A DNA stretch of 13,680 nucleotides from Phycisphaerales bacterium (GCA_011057845.1 DSDB01000020.1:1-13680); one strand, 5' to 3'. Positions 1-6,769 are shown, numbered from the stretch's first letter. The notes: generated from the sequence alone by a model not told the origin. A program made the numbers and translations.

Positions 1-1409
1 GGCTGCTCCGTGGTGTACACCGGCCAGACCTTCGCAAACCCGTCGAAGACCTGCACCCGGCCCGTGGTCTTGTAACGGCATACGCCCCTTGACGTCCCGG
101 CGGCGACGGTCAGATTCGTCACGTCCCATCGGGCCGCCGTCATCTGGCTGGCCACGAAACGCCGCCAGACCAGGTCGTACAGCTTGAATTGCTCCTCGTT
201 CAGACAGTGCCGGATGCCCTCGGGGGTCAGATCGACATCCGTCGGGCGGATGGCTTCATGGGCCTGCTGGGCGCTCTTGCCGGCCGCGTAGGAATTGGGC
301 TGCTCGGGCATATACGCGGCGCCGAAGTTGCCGGCAATGTGCTTGCGGACTTCGCTCATGGCCTCGCCCGAGACGTGCGTGCTGTCGGTTCGCATGTAGG
401 TGATCAGACCCAGCGTCCCCATCGAGCCCAGGTCGATGCCTTCGTACAACTGCTGGGCGACGGACATGGTGCGTTTCGTGGAAAAGCCCAGGCGGTTGGC
501 CGCGGCCTGCTGCAGCGTCGATGTGATAAACGGCGCCGAGGGATTGGAGTACGACTGCTTTCGCTGTACGTCCTCCAGCCGAAAACCGGCCCCCCGGATT
601 GCTTCGAGGATGGCGTTGGCCGTTTCGCCGTCGGACGCATGGTACTTTTCATCGCCGATACCGACCAGTTCGGCCTTGAAGGCCCGGTGCTGCGCGAGCC
701 ACTCATTCTGTTGGGCGACCGTGGGCGGATTCTTGCCGTCGGGTCGAGTTTCCATGAAGGCCCGCCACTCGGCGCTGTAATCGGCCGCGTCGCTGGTGAA
801 GACCGCCGGAATCAGCCAGTACTCCTGCGGCACAAACGCCCGGATCTCGCGCTCTTTTTCGACGATGATCTTGACCGCCACCGACTGAACGCGCCCGGCG
901 CTGAGGCCCTTGGCTACCTTCTTCCACAGCAGGGGACTGATCTGATAACCCACGATGCGGTCAAGGATCCGCCTGGCCTGCTGGGCCATGACCTTGTCCA
1001 TGTCCAGCTTGCCCGGGTTAGCGAACGCCTCGCGGATGGTGGCGCCGGTAATCGCGTTGAAGATCACACGGTAGGTCCGCTCGGCCGGAATCTTCAGTAT
1101 CTGCGAGAGATGCCAGGCGATGGCCTCGCCCTCGCGGTCAAGGTCGGTCGCCAGATAGAGCGACTTGCAGCCCTTGGCGGCCGCCTTGAGACTGACGACC
1201 GTCCGCTTCTTGCCCGGCATGATGTCGTAGGTCGGCGAGAAATCGTTCTCAATATCGACGTTCAGGCCCTTGGACGGCAGGTCGCGGATATGCCCCATCG
1301 AGGCCTTGACCTCATAACCCAATCCCAGGTACCTGTTGATCGTCTTGGCCTTTGCCGGCGACTCGACAATGACCAGCGATTTTCCGTTGGACTTACTTGA
1401 CTTGGCCAT
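1..1409 (-). CDS. topA: DNA topoisomerase I (type IA), C-terminus cut by window edge
   Basis: Relaxes negatively supercoiled DNA by cutting one strand through a tyrosine-phosphate bond. About 469 N-terminal residues are in the window and no stop is reached. The Toprim domain opens with SLVIVESPAKAKTI (E16 in the metal/catalytic site) and continues to ATDLDREGEAIAWH (D89, D91, E93). Further in are the family stretch around QQARRILDRIVGYQISPLLW and the active-site segment GLITYMRTDST with catalytic Tyr338 (E. coli TopA uses Tyr319). The last visible part, near LYDLVWRRFVASQM, is also typical. The C-terminal zinc-finger or tail region lies outside. The ATG at 1407-1409 is the only good start, giving a short basic leader MAKSSKSNGK before the Toprim fold; its Shine-Dalgarno is weak (GAGA about nine bases upstream). 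Identity is secure. Confidence 0.97.
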   Translation of the reverse strand, partial: MAKSSKSNGKSLVIVESPAKAKTINRYLGLGYEVKASMGHIRDLPSKGLNVDIENDFSPTYDIMPGKKRTVVSLKAAAKGCKSLYLATDLDREGEAIAWHLSQILKIPAERTYRVIFNAITGATIREAFANPGKLDMDKVMAQQARRILDRIVGYQISPLLWKKVAKGLSAGRVQSVAVKIIVEKEREIRAFVPQEYWLIPAVFTSDAADYSAEWRAFMETRPDGKNPPTVAQQNEWLAQHRAFKAELVGIGDEKYHASDGETANAILEAIRGAGFRLEDVQRKQSYSNPSAPFITSTLQQAAANRLGFSTKRTMSVAQQLYEGIDLGSMGTLGLITYMRTDSTHVSGEAMSEVRKHIAGNFGAAYMPEQPNSYAAGKSAQQAHEAIRPTDVDLTPEGIRHCLNEEQFKLYDLVWRRFVASQMTAARWDVTNLTVAAGTSRGVCRYKTTGRVQVFDGFAKVWPVYTTEQ

Positions 1410-1522
1410 GTAAACGATCTCGCGGGCCGCGCAAAGCCGCGCACCCGATAATACCCTTATGCCCGAAATTGAGATACGACTGACTCATCGGCACTTTGGC
1501 CGATATAATTTAGACTTGGCTT

Positions 1523-1550
1523 AATAAAGACCCGCCCTATAATCTGTCAA
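1523..1550 (-). promoter_or_regulatory. Candidate sigma70-like promoter upstream of topA
   Basis: On the minus strand a perfect TTGACA (1545-1550) is followed after 16 bases by TTTATT (1523-1528, 4 of 6 to consensus), about 115 bases before the topA start. The -35 lies inside the last codons of the possible 54-aa ORF. A second AT-rich stretch (TTATAT, near 1503-1508) lies closer to the gene. Consensus match only. Confidence 0.35.
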
Positions 1551-1701
1551 GCACAACTCTGCGGATCACCGCCGCATGTCCGTCGGACTCTGTGGCGCCG
1601 TCGCTCCAGCTTGACGTGCCCCGCAAGCCTTCCTGGGTTAGGATGCAGGGCAGGTTCTCCCTGAACAATTTGGCCGCTTTGGCGAATATCTTCTGAGTCA
1701 T
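1537..1701 (-). CDS. Possible 54-aa hypothetical protein
   Basis: This short ORF starts at ATG 1699-1701 and ends at TAG 1537-1539. The product begins MTQKIFAKAAKLFRENLPCI and ends in IRRVVLDRL. I do not recognise it. In favour: the N-terminal third reads as an amphipathic helix, and most third codon positions are G or C, like the confirmed genes around it. Against: no clear ribosome-binding site, and short size. Another frame over the same bases (TTG start at 1786) gives an arginine-rich product that looks like a shadow. It lies 145 bases downstream of the DUF3800 gene on the same strand and could be a small partner of it, a gene remnant, or chance. Confidence 0.35.
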   Translation of the reverse strand: MTQKIFAKAAKLFRENLPCILTQEGLRGTSSWSDGATESDGHAAVIRRVVLDRL

Positions 1702-1846
1702 AAGTTCTTTTATAACAATGCCTTACGGAAACGCTAGGATCGCCAGGGGTTCTAGATGCAATAATCCGCTTGAACTCTTGCCACAAAAATGCGATAGTAT
1801 AAGTGGAGGCTTTGGTCGCTTCTCTGAAGCGGGCATTGCCTTTTTT
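1702..1846. other. Gap between the possible 54-aa ORF and the DUF3800 gene
   Basis: AT-richer than its surroundings. On the minus strand all three frames stay open for short stretches. One frame gives a 37-aa ORF (ATG near 1836 to TAA 1723-1725) in the same frame as the 54-aa ORF, separated from it by that single stop. Nothing in these stretches was recognisable. It contains the plus-strand promoter and hairpin/T8 listed separately. It may be a decayed gene or regulatory sequence. Confidence 0.3.
1770..1798 (+). promoter_or_regulatory. Candidate plus-strand promoter facing the 3' end of the DUF3800 gene
   Basis: TTGAAC (1770-1775) and GATAGT (1793-1798) are separated by 17 bases, each 4 of 6 to sigma70 consensus, in an AT-richer stretch. 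It points toward the hairpin and T-run at 1817-1848, so any transcript would be only a few tens of bases long and would converge on the DUF3800 gene. Speculative. Confidence 0.22.
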
Positions 1847-1848
1847 TT
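1817..1848 (+). terminator. Hairpin plus T8 tract, plus-strand orientation
   Basis: CGCTTC (1817-1822) and GAAGCG (1826-1831) form a perfect 6-bp stem with a 3-base loop. A second mini-palindrome, GGCA-T-TGCC (1832-1840), runs straight into eight T residues (1841-1848). This has the form of a rho-independent terminator for plus-strand transcription, although every annotated gene nearby is on the minus strand. It sits immediately beyond the DUF3800 stop codon, so it could block antisense transcription into that gene. The strong hairpin is nine bases from the T-run, which weakens the call. Confidence 0.4.
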
Positions 1849-2755
1849 ATAGACTTTCCGGGGGGTCTCTGTCCCTTCTTCCTCTGAGGTCGTCGATATA
1901 CGTGATGCCGTACAGTCTCCACTTCTCACCCGGGGCATCTCCCGGTTTTTCGCCTTCAAATTGCATGAGATGCAGTTTGCGGGCAAAGGGTTTGAGTTCG
2001 TCGCGGCAAGGTTGACTCATCGGCCCGCGGCGCCAGGCCCAGCCGATTGTATAGGCTGCCAGATCAGCAAGTAATATCCCAGTAGTCAAGTCTGAGTGAA
2101 CGAAGAACGGCTCCGGGATAATCTTGGAACTCCTGAACCGGCCCGTTTCGGTTCCGAGGAAATAGCTGGCCATTTGCTGAATCAGTCGCTGGGCCCGCGT
2201 CTTCTCCAATTCGTCGAAGACCACGAGGCCACGCTTGTGATCGGGCATGGCCTTCAAGTAGTAGAAGTACCGCTCGAACAGGTATACAAAATCCTTCGAC
2301 AGCAATTCCGGATTCACCCGCGCCGCGGCGATGTCAACCACGGACGCAAAGACGACCACCCCGTGCTCAGCGGCGATATCCAGGACTTTCTCGACAAAAC
2401 CCAGCACAGACCTATGATACGCCACAATCTCCCGGGGCGTGGCCTTGTTAGGCGTGCCGGTTCGACATGCGTCACGGCCCTTCAAGAGACATTGATACGC
2501 AAGGGTCGGCAGTTCAGTCGGTTCAATGTCAATGTCTCGGCCGGCGAGCTTGAAGCACTTGCGCTTAAGCAGTCTTCGACCTTTGAGTTCTGTAGTCCTC
2601 AGGTCGCGGAGATAATCAAGAAAGTGATCCCTCTCGGCCGAGCGAATAGCCTTGACAAGATTCCACAGGTTCTCTTCAGCTATTGCGACGCCGGCCAATA
2701 CCTCACATGGCATGGCACCGTGGTCCTGGCCCGCTTCGTCAACAAAAAGAAGCAT
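1847..2755 (-). CDS. DUF3800 domain protein
   Basis: A 302-aa protein of the DUF3800 family, whose function is not established. Family marks visible are the N-terminal LLFVDEAG (D6, E7), the TELKG motif (residues 55-59), VVFDELE in the middle (D181, E182), and the C-terminal serine/aspartate block SDLTTGILLADLAAY (221-235, D231). The recurring acidic residues resemble the layout of metal-dependent nucleases, but that is inference only. Start ATG 2755 is supported by AGGAG ten bases upstream (2766-2770). No signal peptide or membrane segment is seen. Base composition looks less GC-rich than the flanking topA and arg genes, and members of this family often sit in variable regions, so a laterally acquired insert between housekeeping genes is plausible. 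The TAA stop lies next to an A8/T8 run. Confidence 0.85.
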   Translation of the reverse strand: MLLFVDEAGQDHGAMPCEVLAGVAIAEENLWNLVKAIRSAERDHFLDYLRDLRTTELKGRRLLKRKCFKLAGRDIDIEPTELPTLAYQCLLKGRDACRTGTPNKATPREIVAYHRSVLGFVEKVLDIAAEHGVVVFASVVDIAAARVNPELLSKDFVYLFERYFYYLKAMPDHKRGLVVFDELEKTRAQRLIQQMASYFLGTETGRFRSSKIIPEPFFVHSDLTTGILLADLAAYTIGWAWRRGPMSQPCRDELKPFARKLHLMQFEGEKPGDAPGEKWRLYGITYIDDLRGRRDRDPPESL

Positions 2756-2815
2756 CGTCTACGATCTCCTGAGTCAAGGATACAGTGCGACCGGGGTCGT
2801 CCCAGTTCCTGCGCC

Positions 2816-2844
2816 ATGATAATGGCATACGGCCAACAGTACAA
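2816..2844 (-). promoter_or_regulatory. Candidate promoter of the DUF3800 gene with small palindrome on the -10
   Basis: On the minus strand TTGTAC (2839-2844) and TATCAT (2816-2821, 5 of 6) are 17 bases apart, about 60 bases before the ATG. The palindrome GCCAT-GATA-ATGGC (2813-2826) covers the -10 and could be an operator. The gene therefore probably has its own promoter and need not depend on the arg-rdgB run, which ends 122 bases upstream. Confidence 0.3.
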
Positions 2845-2877
2845 GGCCAACCGATTTCACGACCTTATCCCGTTCGT

Positions 2878-3525
2878 TCAGGCGGTGTCGATAAGTTGAT
2901 TGAGGAGGGGGCGGAGGTTTCGCAGGGCGTTGCCCCGGTGGCTGATGGCGTTCTTCTCCTCGGGCGTCAGTTGGGCCACCGTCCGGCCCTTCGCGGGCAC
3001 GAAAAAGATCGGGTCGTAGCCAAAGCCGTTCTCGCCGGCCGGTTCCGTGGCGATGATCCCTTCCAGGCGGCCTTCGGCCTCCAGCAGCACCCGTCCCGGC
3101 CTGGCCAGGCACAAACGGCAGGCGAACCGGGCCGTGCGTTTCTCGGCAGGCACATCCCGCATCAGCCCAAGCACCTTCTCGATATTGCGGCGGTCGATCG
3201 TCCGGCGGTCCTCCCCGGCCCGGACCTGCCCGGAATACCTCGACGAATGCACGCCCGGCTCTCCGCCCAGCGCATCGATCGTGAGGCCCGAGTCGTCCGC
3301 AAGGGTCCACAGCCCCGTGGCCTCCGCGTATCCGAGGGCCTTCTTCGCCGCGTTCTCCGCAAACGTCCGGCCGTCCTCCACCACCTCGCCGGCATCCGGG
3401 AATTCGCTGAGCCCCACCCACCGGATGCCCTCATCCAGCATGGCCGACAACTCCGCAATCTTCCCCGGATTGGTGGTCGCCACCAGTATTCTCTTCGTAT
3501 GACCGCTCACGGCCGCCCCCAACAT
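2878..3525 (-). CDS. rdgB: XTP/dITP diphosphatase (non-canonical purine NTP pyrophosphatase, RdgB/HAM1 family)
   Basis: Hydrolyses dITP, ITP and XTP to the monophosphates plus pyrophosphate, keeping deaminated purines out of nucleic acids; cytosolic. Family motifs run in order: ILVATTNPGK (13-22), TFAENAAKKA (54-63), LADDSGL (75-81, catalytic D77/D78 region), SRYSG (95-99), GENGFGYDPIF (164-174) and SHRGNAL (195-201). The length (215 aa from the ATG at 3525) is slightly above the usual 190-205. A GTG at 3508-3510, preceded by GGGGG five bases upstream, would give a more typical N-terminus (MSGHTKRILVAT) and is a serious alternative: the ATG at 3525 has no Shine-Dalgarno because it lies inside the heptamer array. 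It is last in the argB-argD-argF run, 34 bases after the argF stop, so probably co-transcribed. Confidence 0.95.
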   Translation of the reverse strand: MLGAAVSGHTKRILVATTNPGKIAELSAMLDEGIRWVGLSEFPDAGEVVEDGRTFAENAAKKALGYAEATGLWTLADDSGLTIDALGGEPGVHSSRYSGQVRAGEDRRTIDRRNIEKVLGLMRDVPAEKRTARFACRLCLARPGRVLLEAEGRLEGIIATEPAGENGFGYDPIFFVPAKGRTVAQLTPEEKNAISHRGNALRNLRPLLNQLIDTA

Positions 3526-3564
3526 CGAGCATCAAGCGCCAAGTATCGAGTATCGAGCATCAAC
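3523..3564. repeat. Tandem heptamer array, six units, argF/rdgB junction
   Basis: Read on the plus strand in steps of seven: CATCGAG, CATCAAG, CGCCAAG, TATCGAG, TATCGAG, CATCAAC. The consensus is YATCRAG, with two identical neighbouring units. The array is exactly 42 bp. It fills the whole gap between the argF stop codon (3560-3562) and the annotated rdgB ATG (3523-3525), and touches both codons. It is not an inverted repeat. It resembles in form the short tandemly repeated heptanucleotides (STRR) described from cyanobacteria; its role here is unknown. Confidence 0.8.
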
Positions 3565-4471
3565 TCATCAATCTCTTGAGCAGTGCCCGCTGAAAATGCA
3601 GCCGATTCTCGGCCTGGTCGAATATGACCGACCGCGAACACTCGACCGCCTCGTCGCTGATCTCGTAGCCGCGGTACGCCGGCAGGCAGTGCATGATCAG
3701 GGCGCCGGCCGGCGCCTTCGAGACCAGGTCCATGTTGACCTCGAATCCGGCGAAGTCCGCCCGGCGCTTCTCCTTCTCCTGCTCCTGCCCCATGCTCACC
3801 CAGGTGTCGGTGTAGATCACGCCGGCGTCGGCGACGGCGCGGGCGGGGTCGTTGACCTGCTCGACGCTGCCGGGGGCCGTCCGGTTAGCCGTGTCCATCG
3901 TCTCGCCATCCAGTTCGTACCCGGCCGGCGACGCCACCACCATCTTCATTCCCAGCTTCGCGCAGACGAATGACAGCGACCGCGCCACGTTGTTGCCATC
4001 CCCGATGAACGCCAGTTTCACCCCCTCCAGGCGTCCAAGATGCTCGCGGACCGTCAGCACGTCCGCCATCGCCTGGCACGGATGCGACCAGTCCGTCAGT
4101 GCGTTGATCACCGGGACCGTCGAGTACCGCGCCAACTCCGTCACTGTATCGTGCTCGAACGTCCTCGCCATGATACCGTCCACATACCGGCTCAACACCC
4201 GCGCGATATCCTTCACCGGCTCGCGCTTACCGATCCCGCCGACGTCCTCGGGCTTGACGTAAATCGCATTGCCGCCGAGCTGCGTCATCGCCACCTGAAA
4301 ACTCATCCGCGTCCGCAGACTCGGTTTCTCGAACAGCATCACCAACGTCCTGCCCTTCAGACAGCAATCCATCCCCCGATTCTTGTAGAGCACCTTCAGA
4401 TCGATGCTCAGTTGCAGCAGTTCCTCCAGTTGCTCACGGGTAAAATCGTTGATACAAAGAAAATGCTTCAT
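3560..4471 (-). CDS. argF: Ornithine carbamoyltransferase
   Basis: Catalyses carbamoyl phosphate + ornithine -> citrulline, the sixth step of arginine synthesis; cytosolic, normally trimeric. The 303-aa length fits the family. The carbamoyl-phosphate site is FEKPSLRTRMSF (residues 47-58, SLRTR variant of STRTR) and DWSHPCQAMADV (127-138, HPCQ). The second half has LAFIGDGNNVARS (153-165), the ornithine-binding loop DTWVSMG (222-228) and HCLPAYRG (261-268). Since the DxxxSMG and HCLP loops fit ornithine transcarbamylase, I prefer that over an acetyl- or succinylornithine enzyme. The start ATG at 4471 lies six bases after the argD stop, so translation is probably coupled; a purine-rich GGAAAG lies upstream inside argD. 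Its last codons run into the heptamer array at 3523-3564. Confidence 0.96.
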   Translation of the reverse strand: MKHFLCINDFTREQLEELLQLSIDLKVLYKNRGMDCCLKGRTLVMLFEKPSLRTRMSFQVAMTQLGGNAIYVKPEDVGGIGKREPVKDIARVLSRYVDGIMARTFEHDTVTELARYSTVPVINALTDWSHPCQAMADVLTVREHLGRLEGVKLAFIGDGNNVARSLSFVCAKLGMKMVVASPAGYELDGETMDTANRTAPGSVEQVNDPARAVADAGVIYTDTWVSMGQEQEKEKRRADFAGFEVNMDLVSKAPAGALIMHCLPAYRGYEISDEAVECSRSVIFDQAENRLHFQRALLKRLMS

Positions 4472-4477
4472 CGATTT

Positions 4478-5656
4478 TCAGCTTTCCGCCAGAACGCCGT
4501 CGAATACCTCAATCGCCCGATCGATATGCTCCTCGGTTGCAATCATCGGGGGCATGAACCGTATGACCGTATCATGTGTGCAGTTGATCCTCAAGCCTTT
4601 CTCCAGGCAGCGGCTCACAATCCCCGCCCCGGCCGATGTCAACTGCACCCCGATCATCAGTCCCGTACCACGGATATGGTCGATGATCGGCCGAGTCGCC
4701 TTGAGAGCCCGCAACTTCTCCTGGGCGTATTGACCCACCCGGATCGTCTGCTTCAGCAGGTTCTCCTGCTCGATGGCCTCAATCACCGCAATACCGGCTG
4801 CACAGGCGATGCAATTGCCTCCGAACGTGGACGCATGTTTTCCGGGAACCAGACAGGCCGCGATATCCGGCTTGGCCATCATCGCTCCGATGGCCATCCC
4901 CCCGCCCAGCGCCTTGGCCAGCGTTACGATATCCGGCTCGACATCGTAATGCTGGTACGCAAACCACTTGCCCGTGCGTCCCATCCCGGTCTGCACCTCA
5001 TCGAGGATCATCACCGCTGCGTTCTCATCACAGAGCCGCCGAATCGCCTGCAAATACTCCTCGGTGGCCACATTGATGCCACCTTCGCCCTGGATCGGCT
5101 CGACCATCACCGCACAGACTTCATCGGTGAAAGCGGCTTCCAGGGCCTGAATGTCATTGTAAGGCACATACATGAAGCCCGGCAGCAGCGGCAGGAAGCC
5201 TTCATGGTACTTCGGCTGTGCCGTAGCGGTGACGGTGGCGAAGGTCCGACCGTGGAAACTCCCCTCGGCCGTGATGAACTTGTACTTCTCGCGCGGTGTG
5301 TGCAGACGCGCCAACTTCAGCGCCCCTTCATTGGCTTCCGCTCCGCTGTTGCAGAAGAACGTTTTGCCCCCGAACGCACGCTCGCTGAGCAACTGTGCCA
5401 GCCGCCCTTGGGGCTCGGAGTAGAACGTGTTGTCAATATGCAGCAACTCCGCCGCCTGCTTCGTGATCGCCTCGACGACCCTGGGATGGCAATGACCGAT
5501 CCCGCTGACCGCCCATCCGGGGAACATGTCGAGTATCTCGTTGCCCTCGGCGTCATACAGGTAGCAGCCCTGCCCCTTGACGATCACGCGGTTCAGCCGC
5601 CCGTAGTTGGCAATGACGTATTTGTCGAATAGCGCTATTGTTTCTTGTGTTGTCAT
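4478..5656 (-). CDS. argD: Acetylornithine aminotransferase (PLP-dependent, class III)
   Basis: Transfers the amino group from glutamate to N-acetylglutamate 5-semialdehyde to give N-acetylornithine; the family often also handles the succinyl-diaminopimelate step of lysine synthesis. Class III aminotransferase marks: NSGAEANEGALKLAR (103-117), FHGRTFATVTAT (134-145), VEPIQGEGG (185-193), ILDEVQTGMGRTG (217-229, D219 contacts the PLP ring nitrogen), TLAKALGGG (245-253, K248 forms the Schiff base) and HASTFGGN after it. The product is 392 aa from ATG 5656. An in-frame TTG at 5677 would add seven residues (MGLRSSD) but has no ribosome-binding site and would overlap the end of argB; ATG 5656, with AGG about ten bases upstream, is preferred. 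It lies between argB and argF in one operon. Confidence 0.96.
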   Translation of the reverse strand: MTTQETIALFDKYVIANYGRLNRVIVKGQGCYLYDAEGNEILDMFPGWAVSGIGHCHPRVVEAITKQAAELLHIDNTFYSEPQGRLAQLLSERAFGGKTFFCNSGAEANEGALKLARLHTPREKYKFITAEGSFHGRTFATVTATAQPKYHEGFLPLLPGFMYVPYNDIQALEAAFTDEVCAVMVEPIQGEGGINVATEEYLQAIRRLCDENAAVMILDEVQTGMGRTGKWFAYQHYDVEPDIVTLAKALGGGMAIGAMMAKPDIAACLVPGKHASTFGGNCIACAAGIAVIEAIEQENLLKQTIRVGQYAQEKLRALKATRPIIDHIRGTGLMIGVQLTSAGAGIVSRCLEKGLRINCTHDTVIRFMPPMIATEEHIDRAIEVFDGVLAES

Positions 5657-5661
5657 GTCAG

Positions 5662-5703
5662 AAGACCTAAGACCCAAGACTTACGACTCACGACGCACGA
5701 TCT
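5662..5703. repeat. Tandem heptamer array, six units, argB/argD junction
   Basis: Read on the plus strand in steps of seven: AAGACCT, AAGACCC, AAGACTT, ACGACTC, ACGACGC, ACGATCT. The units share A at position 1, GA at 3-4 and pyrimidines late, and drift gradually along the array. The total is exactly 42 bp, as in the array at 3523-3564, but the unit sequence differs. It covers the last seven codons of argB (tail IVRRES and the TAA stop) and most of the 24-base gap to argD, ending five bases before the argD ATG; the AGG that may serve as argD ribosome-binding site is within it. Confidence 0.8.
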
Positions 5704-6565
5704 CGGTGCCGATGCCCTTAACGGTGTAAATCTCCAGCAGCAGCGAATGCGCGATCCGGCCGTCGATGATGTGCGCCTTGCGGACGCCGGCCTCAAGGGC
5801 GGCCATGCACGCCTCCACCTTCGGAAACATCGCATCCGTGATGATCCCGGCGTCGATCATCTCCTTGATCTGCTTCTGGTCAAGGCTGGAAATCCAACTG
5901 GCCGGGTCGTTGATATCCCGCCGGATGCCGTGCGTATCACTGACCATCACCAGCTTGTCGGCCCCAAGCGCCGCGGCCACCATCCCGGCGGCGCTGTCGG
6001 CGTTGACGTTGAGCTTGCCGCCGGCCTTGTCGCGGGCGATCGACGCGATGACGGGAATCGTCCCGGACCCGCACAGCGTCCTCAGCAGCTGCCCGTTGAC
6101 CTCCGTTATGCGCCCCACATACCCCAGATCGACCTTGCGTCCGTCCTCGCCGGCCATTCGCAGTGTCTCGGCAAACAGTACGCAACTGCTCAGCGAATGC
6201 AGCCCCATCGGCCGGCAACCCAGCTCCTCCAGCACATCGCAAATCGGCGTATTGACCTTGTTCACCAGTGTATGCTCGGCGATGGTCAGGGTCCGCTCAT
6301 CGGTATACCGGCGGCCCTGCACCCACTGCGGCTCGATGCCCGCCGCGTTCATCGCCCGCGTGATGGCCTTGCCGCCGCCATGCACGATCACCGGCTGTAT
6401 GCCCACCGTCGCCATGAAAGCGATGTCCGCCAACATACTCCGCTGCAATGAAACATCGTCCAGGACGCTGCCGCCCAACTTGACGACAACGATTCGGCCC
6501 CGGAAGCTGCGGATATACTCCATTGCCTCAATCAGGGCCCCCGCTTTTGCGATGGCTTCTTCCAC
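5681..6565 (-). CDS. argB: Acetylglutamate kinase
   Basis: Phosphorylates N-acetylglutamate with ATP, the second step of arginine synthesis and the usual point of arginine feedback control. The 294-aa amino acid kinase fold shows VVVKLGGSVLDD (26-37, K29 and the glycine pair), PVIVHGGGKAI (58-68), GRRYTDE (84-90, acetylglutamate-binding arginine), LNVNADSAAG (185-194, NAD motif), LVMVSDTHGI (205-214) and AMFPKVEAC (245-253, K249 in the phosphate site). Start is GTG 6563-6565, supported by AGGAG seven bases upstream (6573-6577). An N-terminal helix before the kinase core, as in arginine-inhibited ArgB forms, could occupy residues 1-22, so feedback inhibition is possible but unproven. First gene of the argB-argD-argF-rdgB run. 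Its last residues, IVRRES, come from the heptamer array and lie past the usual family end GTEI. Confidence 0.96.
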   Translation of the reverse strand: MEEAIAKAGALIEAMEYIRSFRGRIVVVKLGGSVLDDVSLQRSMLADIAFMATVGIQPVIVHGGGKAITRAMNAAGIEPQWVQGRRYTDERTLTIAEHTLVNKVNTPICDVLEELGCRPMGLHSLSSCVLFAETLRMAGEDGRKVDLGYVGRITEVNGQLLRTLCGSGTIPVIASIARDKAGGKLNVNADSAAGMVAAALGADKLVMVSDTHGIRRDINDPASWISSLDQKQIKEMIDAGIITDAMFPKVEACMAALEAGVRKAHIIDGRIAHSLLLEIYTVKGIGTEIVRRES

Positions 6566-6572
6566 GTCTGCA

Positions 6573-6577
6573 CTCCT
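6573..6577 (-). promoter_or_regulatory. Shine-Dalgarno deciding the GTG start of argB
   Basis: AGGAG on the minus strand ends seven bases before GTG 6563-6565. There is no comparably placed ATG, so this site fixes the GTG as the start. Confidence 0.75.
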
Positions 6578-6605
6578 GAAAAACGGCTGATTGAAGAAAC
6601 CACGA

Positions 6606-6635
6606 AGTTTACCCTCCCGCCGGGGGCTCCGTCAA
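6606..6635 (-). promoter_or_regulatory. Candidate promoter of the argB-argD-argF-rdgB operon
   Basis: On the minus strand TTGACG (6630-6635, 5 of 6) and TAAACT (6606-6611, 4 of 6) are 18 bases apart, about 40 bases upstream of the argB start. Just upstream of the -35 is the partial palindrome AGGCC-CAATT-GGCCT (6635-6649), a possible regulator site. No E. coli-type ARG box was recognised. Confidence 0.4.
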
Positions 6636-6699
6636 GGCCCAATTGGCCTGTCCGGTCTCGATTCCGCCCGCCGCCCGCTAAAATGTCGCAAAAAAGTGG

Positions 6700-6728
6700 T
6701 TGCAAAGGCCTTCACAGGCCACGATAAT
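6700..6728 (+). promoter_or_regulatory. Candidate promoter of the zinc-ribbon / RNase HI-PurN group
   Basis: TTGCAA (6700-6705) and GATAAT (6723-6728, 5 of 6) are separated by 17 bases, about 40 bases before the ATG at 6770. The spacer holds the perfect inverted repeat GGCCT-TCAC-AGGCC (6707-6720). It is divergent from the argB promoter. Confidence 0.5.
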
Positions 6729-6769
6729 ACAAGATTCGATATTTCTGATATGGAGCACAAGGAGCACGA

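Noticed and set aside
189..1400. Plus-strand open frame of 403 codons opposite topA
   Set aside because: The minus strand has unmistakable topoisomerase I motifs over the same span.
1425..1443. GCCGCGC direct repeat upstream of topA
   Set aside because: Two short GC-rich copies only; likely by chance and not inverted.
1547..1786. 79-codon minus-strand frame with TTG start
   Set aside because: Arginine-rich, no ribosome-binding site, overlaps the better-looking 54-aa frame; I could not establish a frameshift joining the two.
4040..5632. Long plus-strand open frame (530 codons) opposite argF/argD
   Set aside because: Fully antisense to two genes with clear active-site motifs; His/Arg/Pro-rich product typical of antisense frames in GC-rich genes; no homology recognised.
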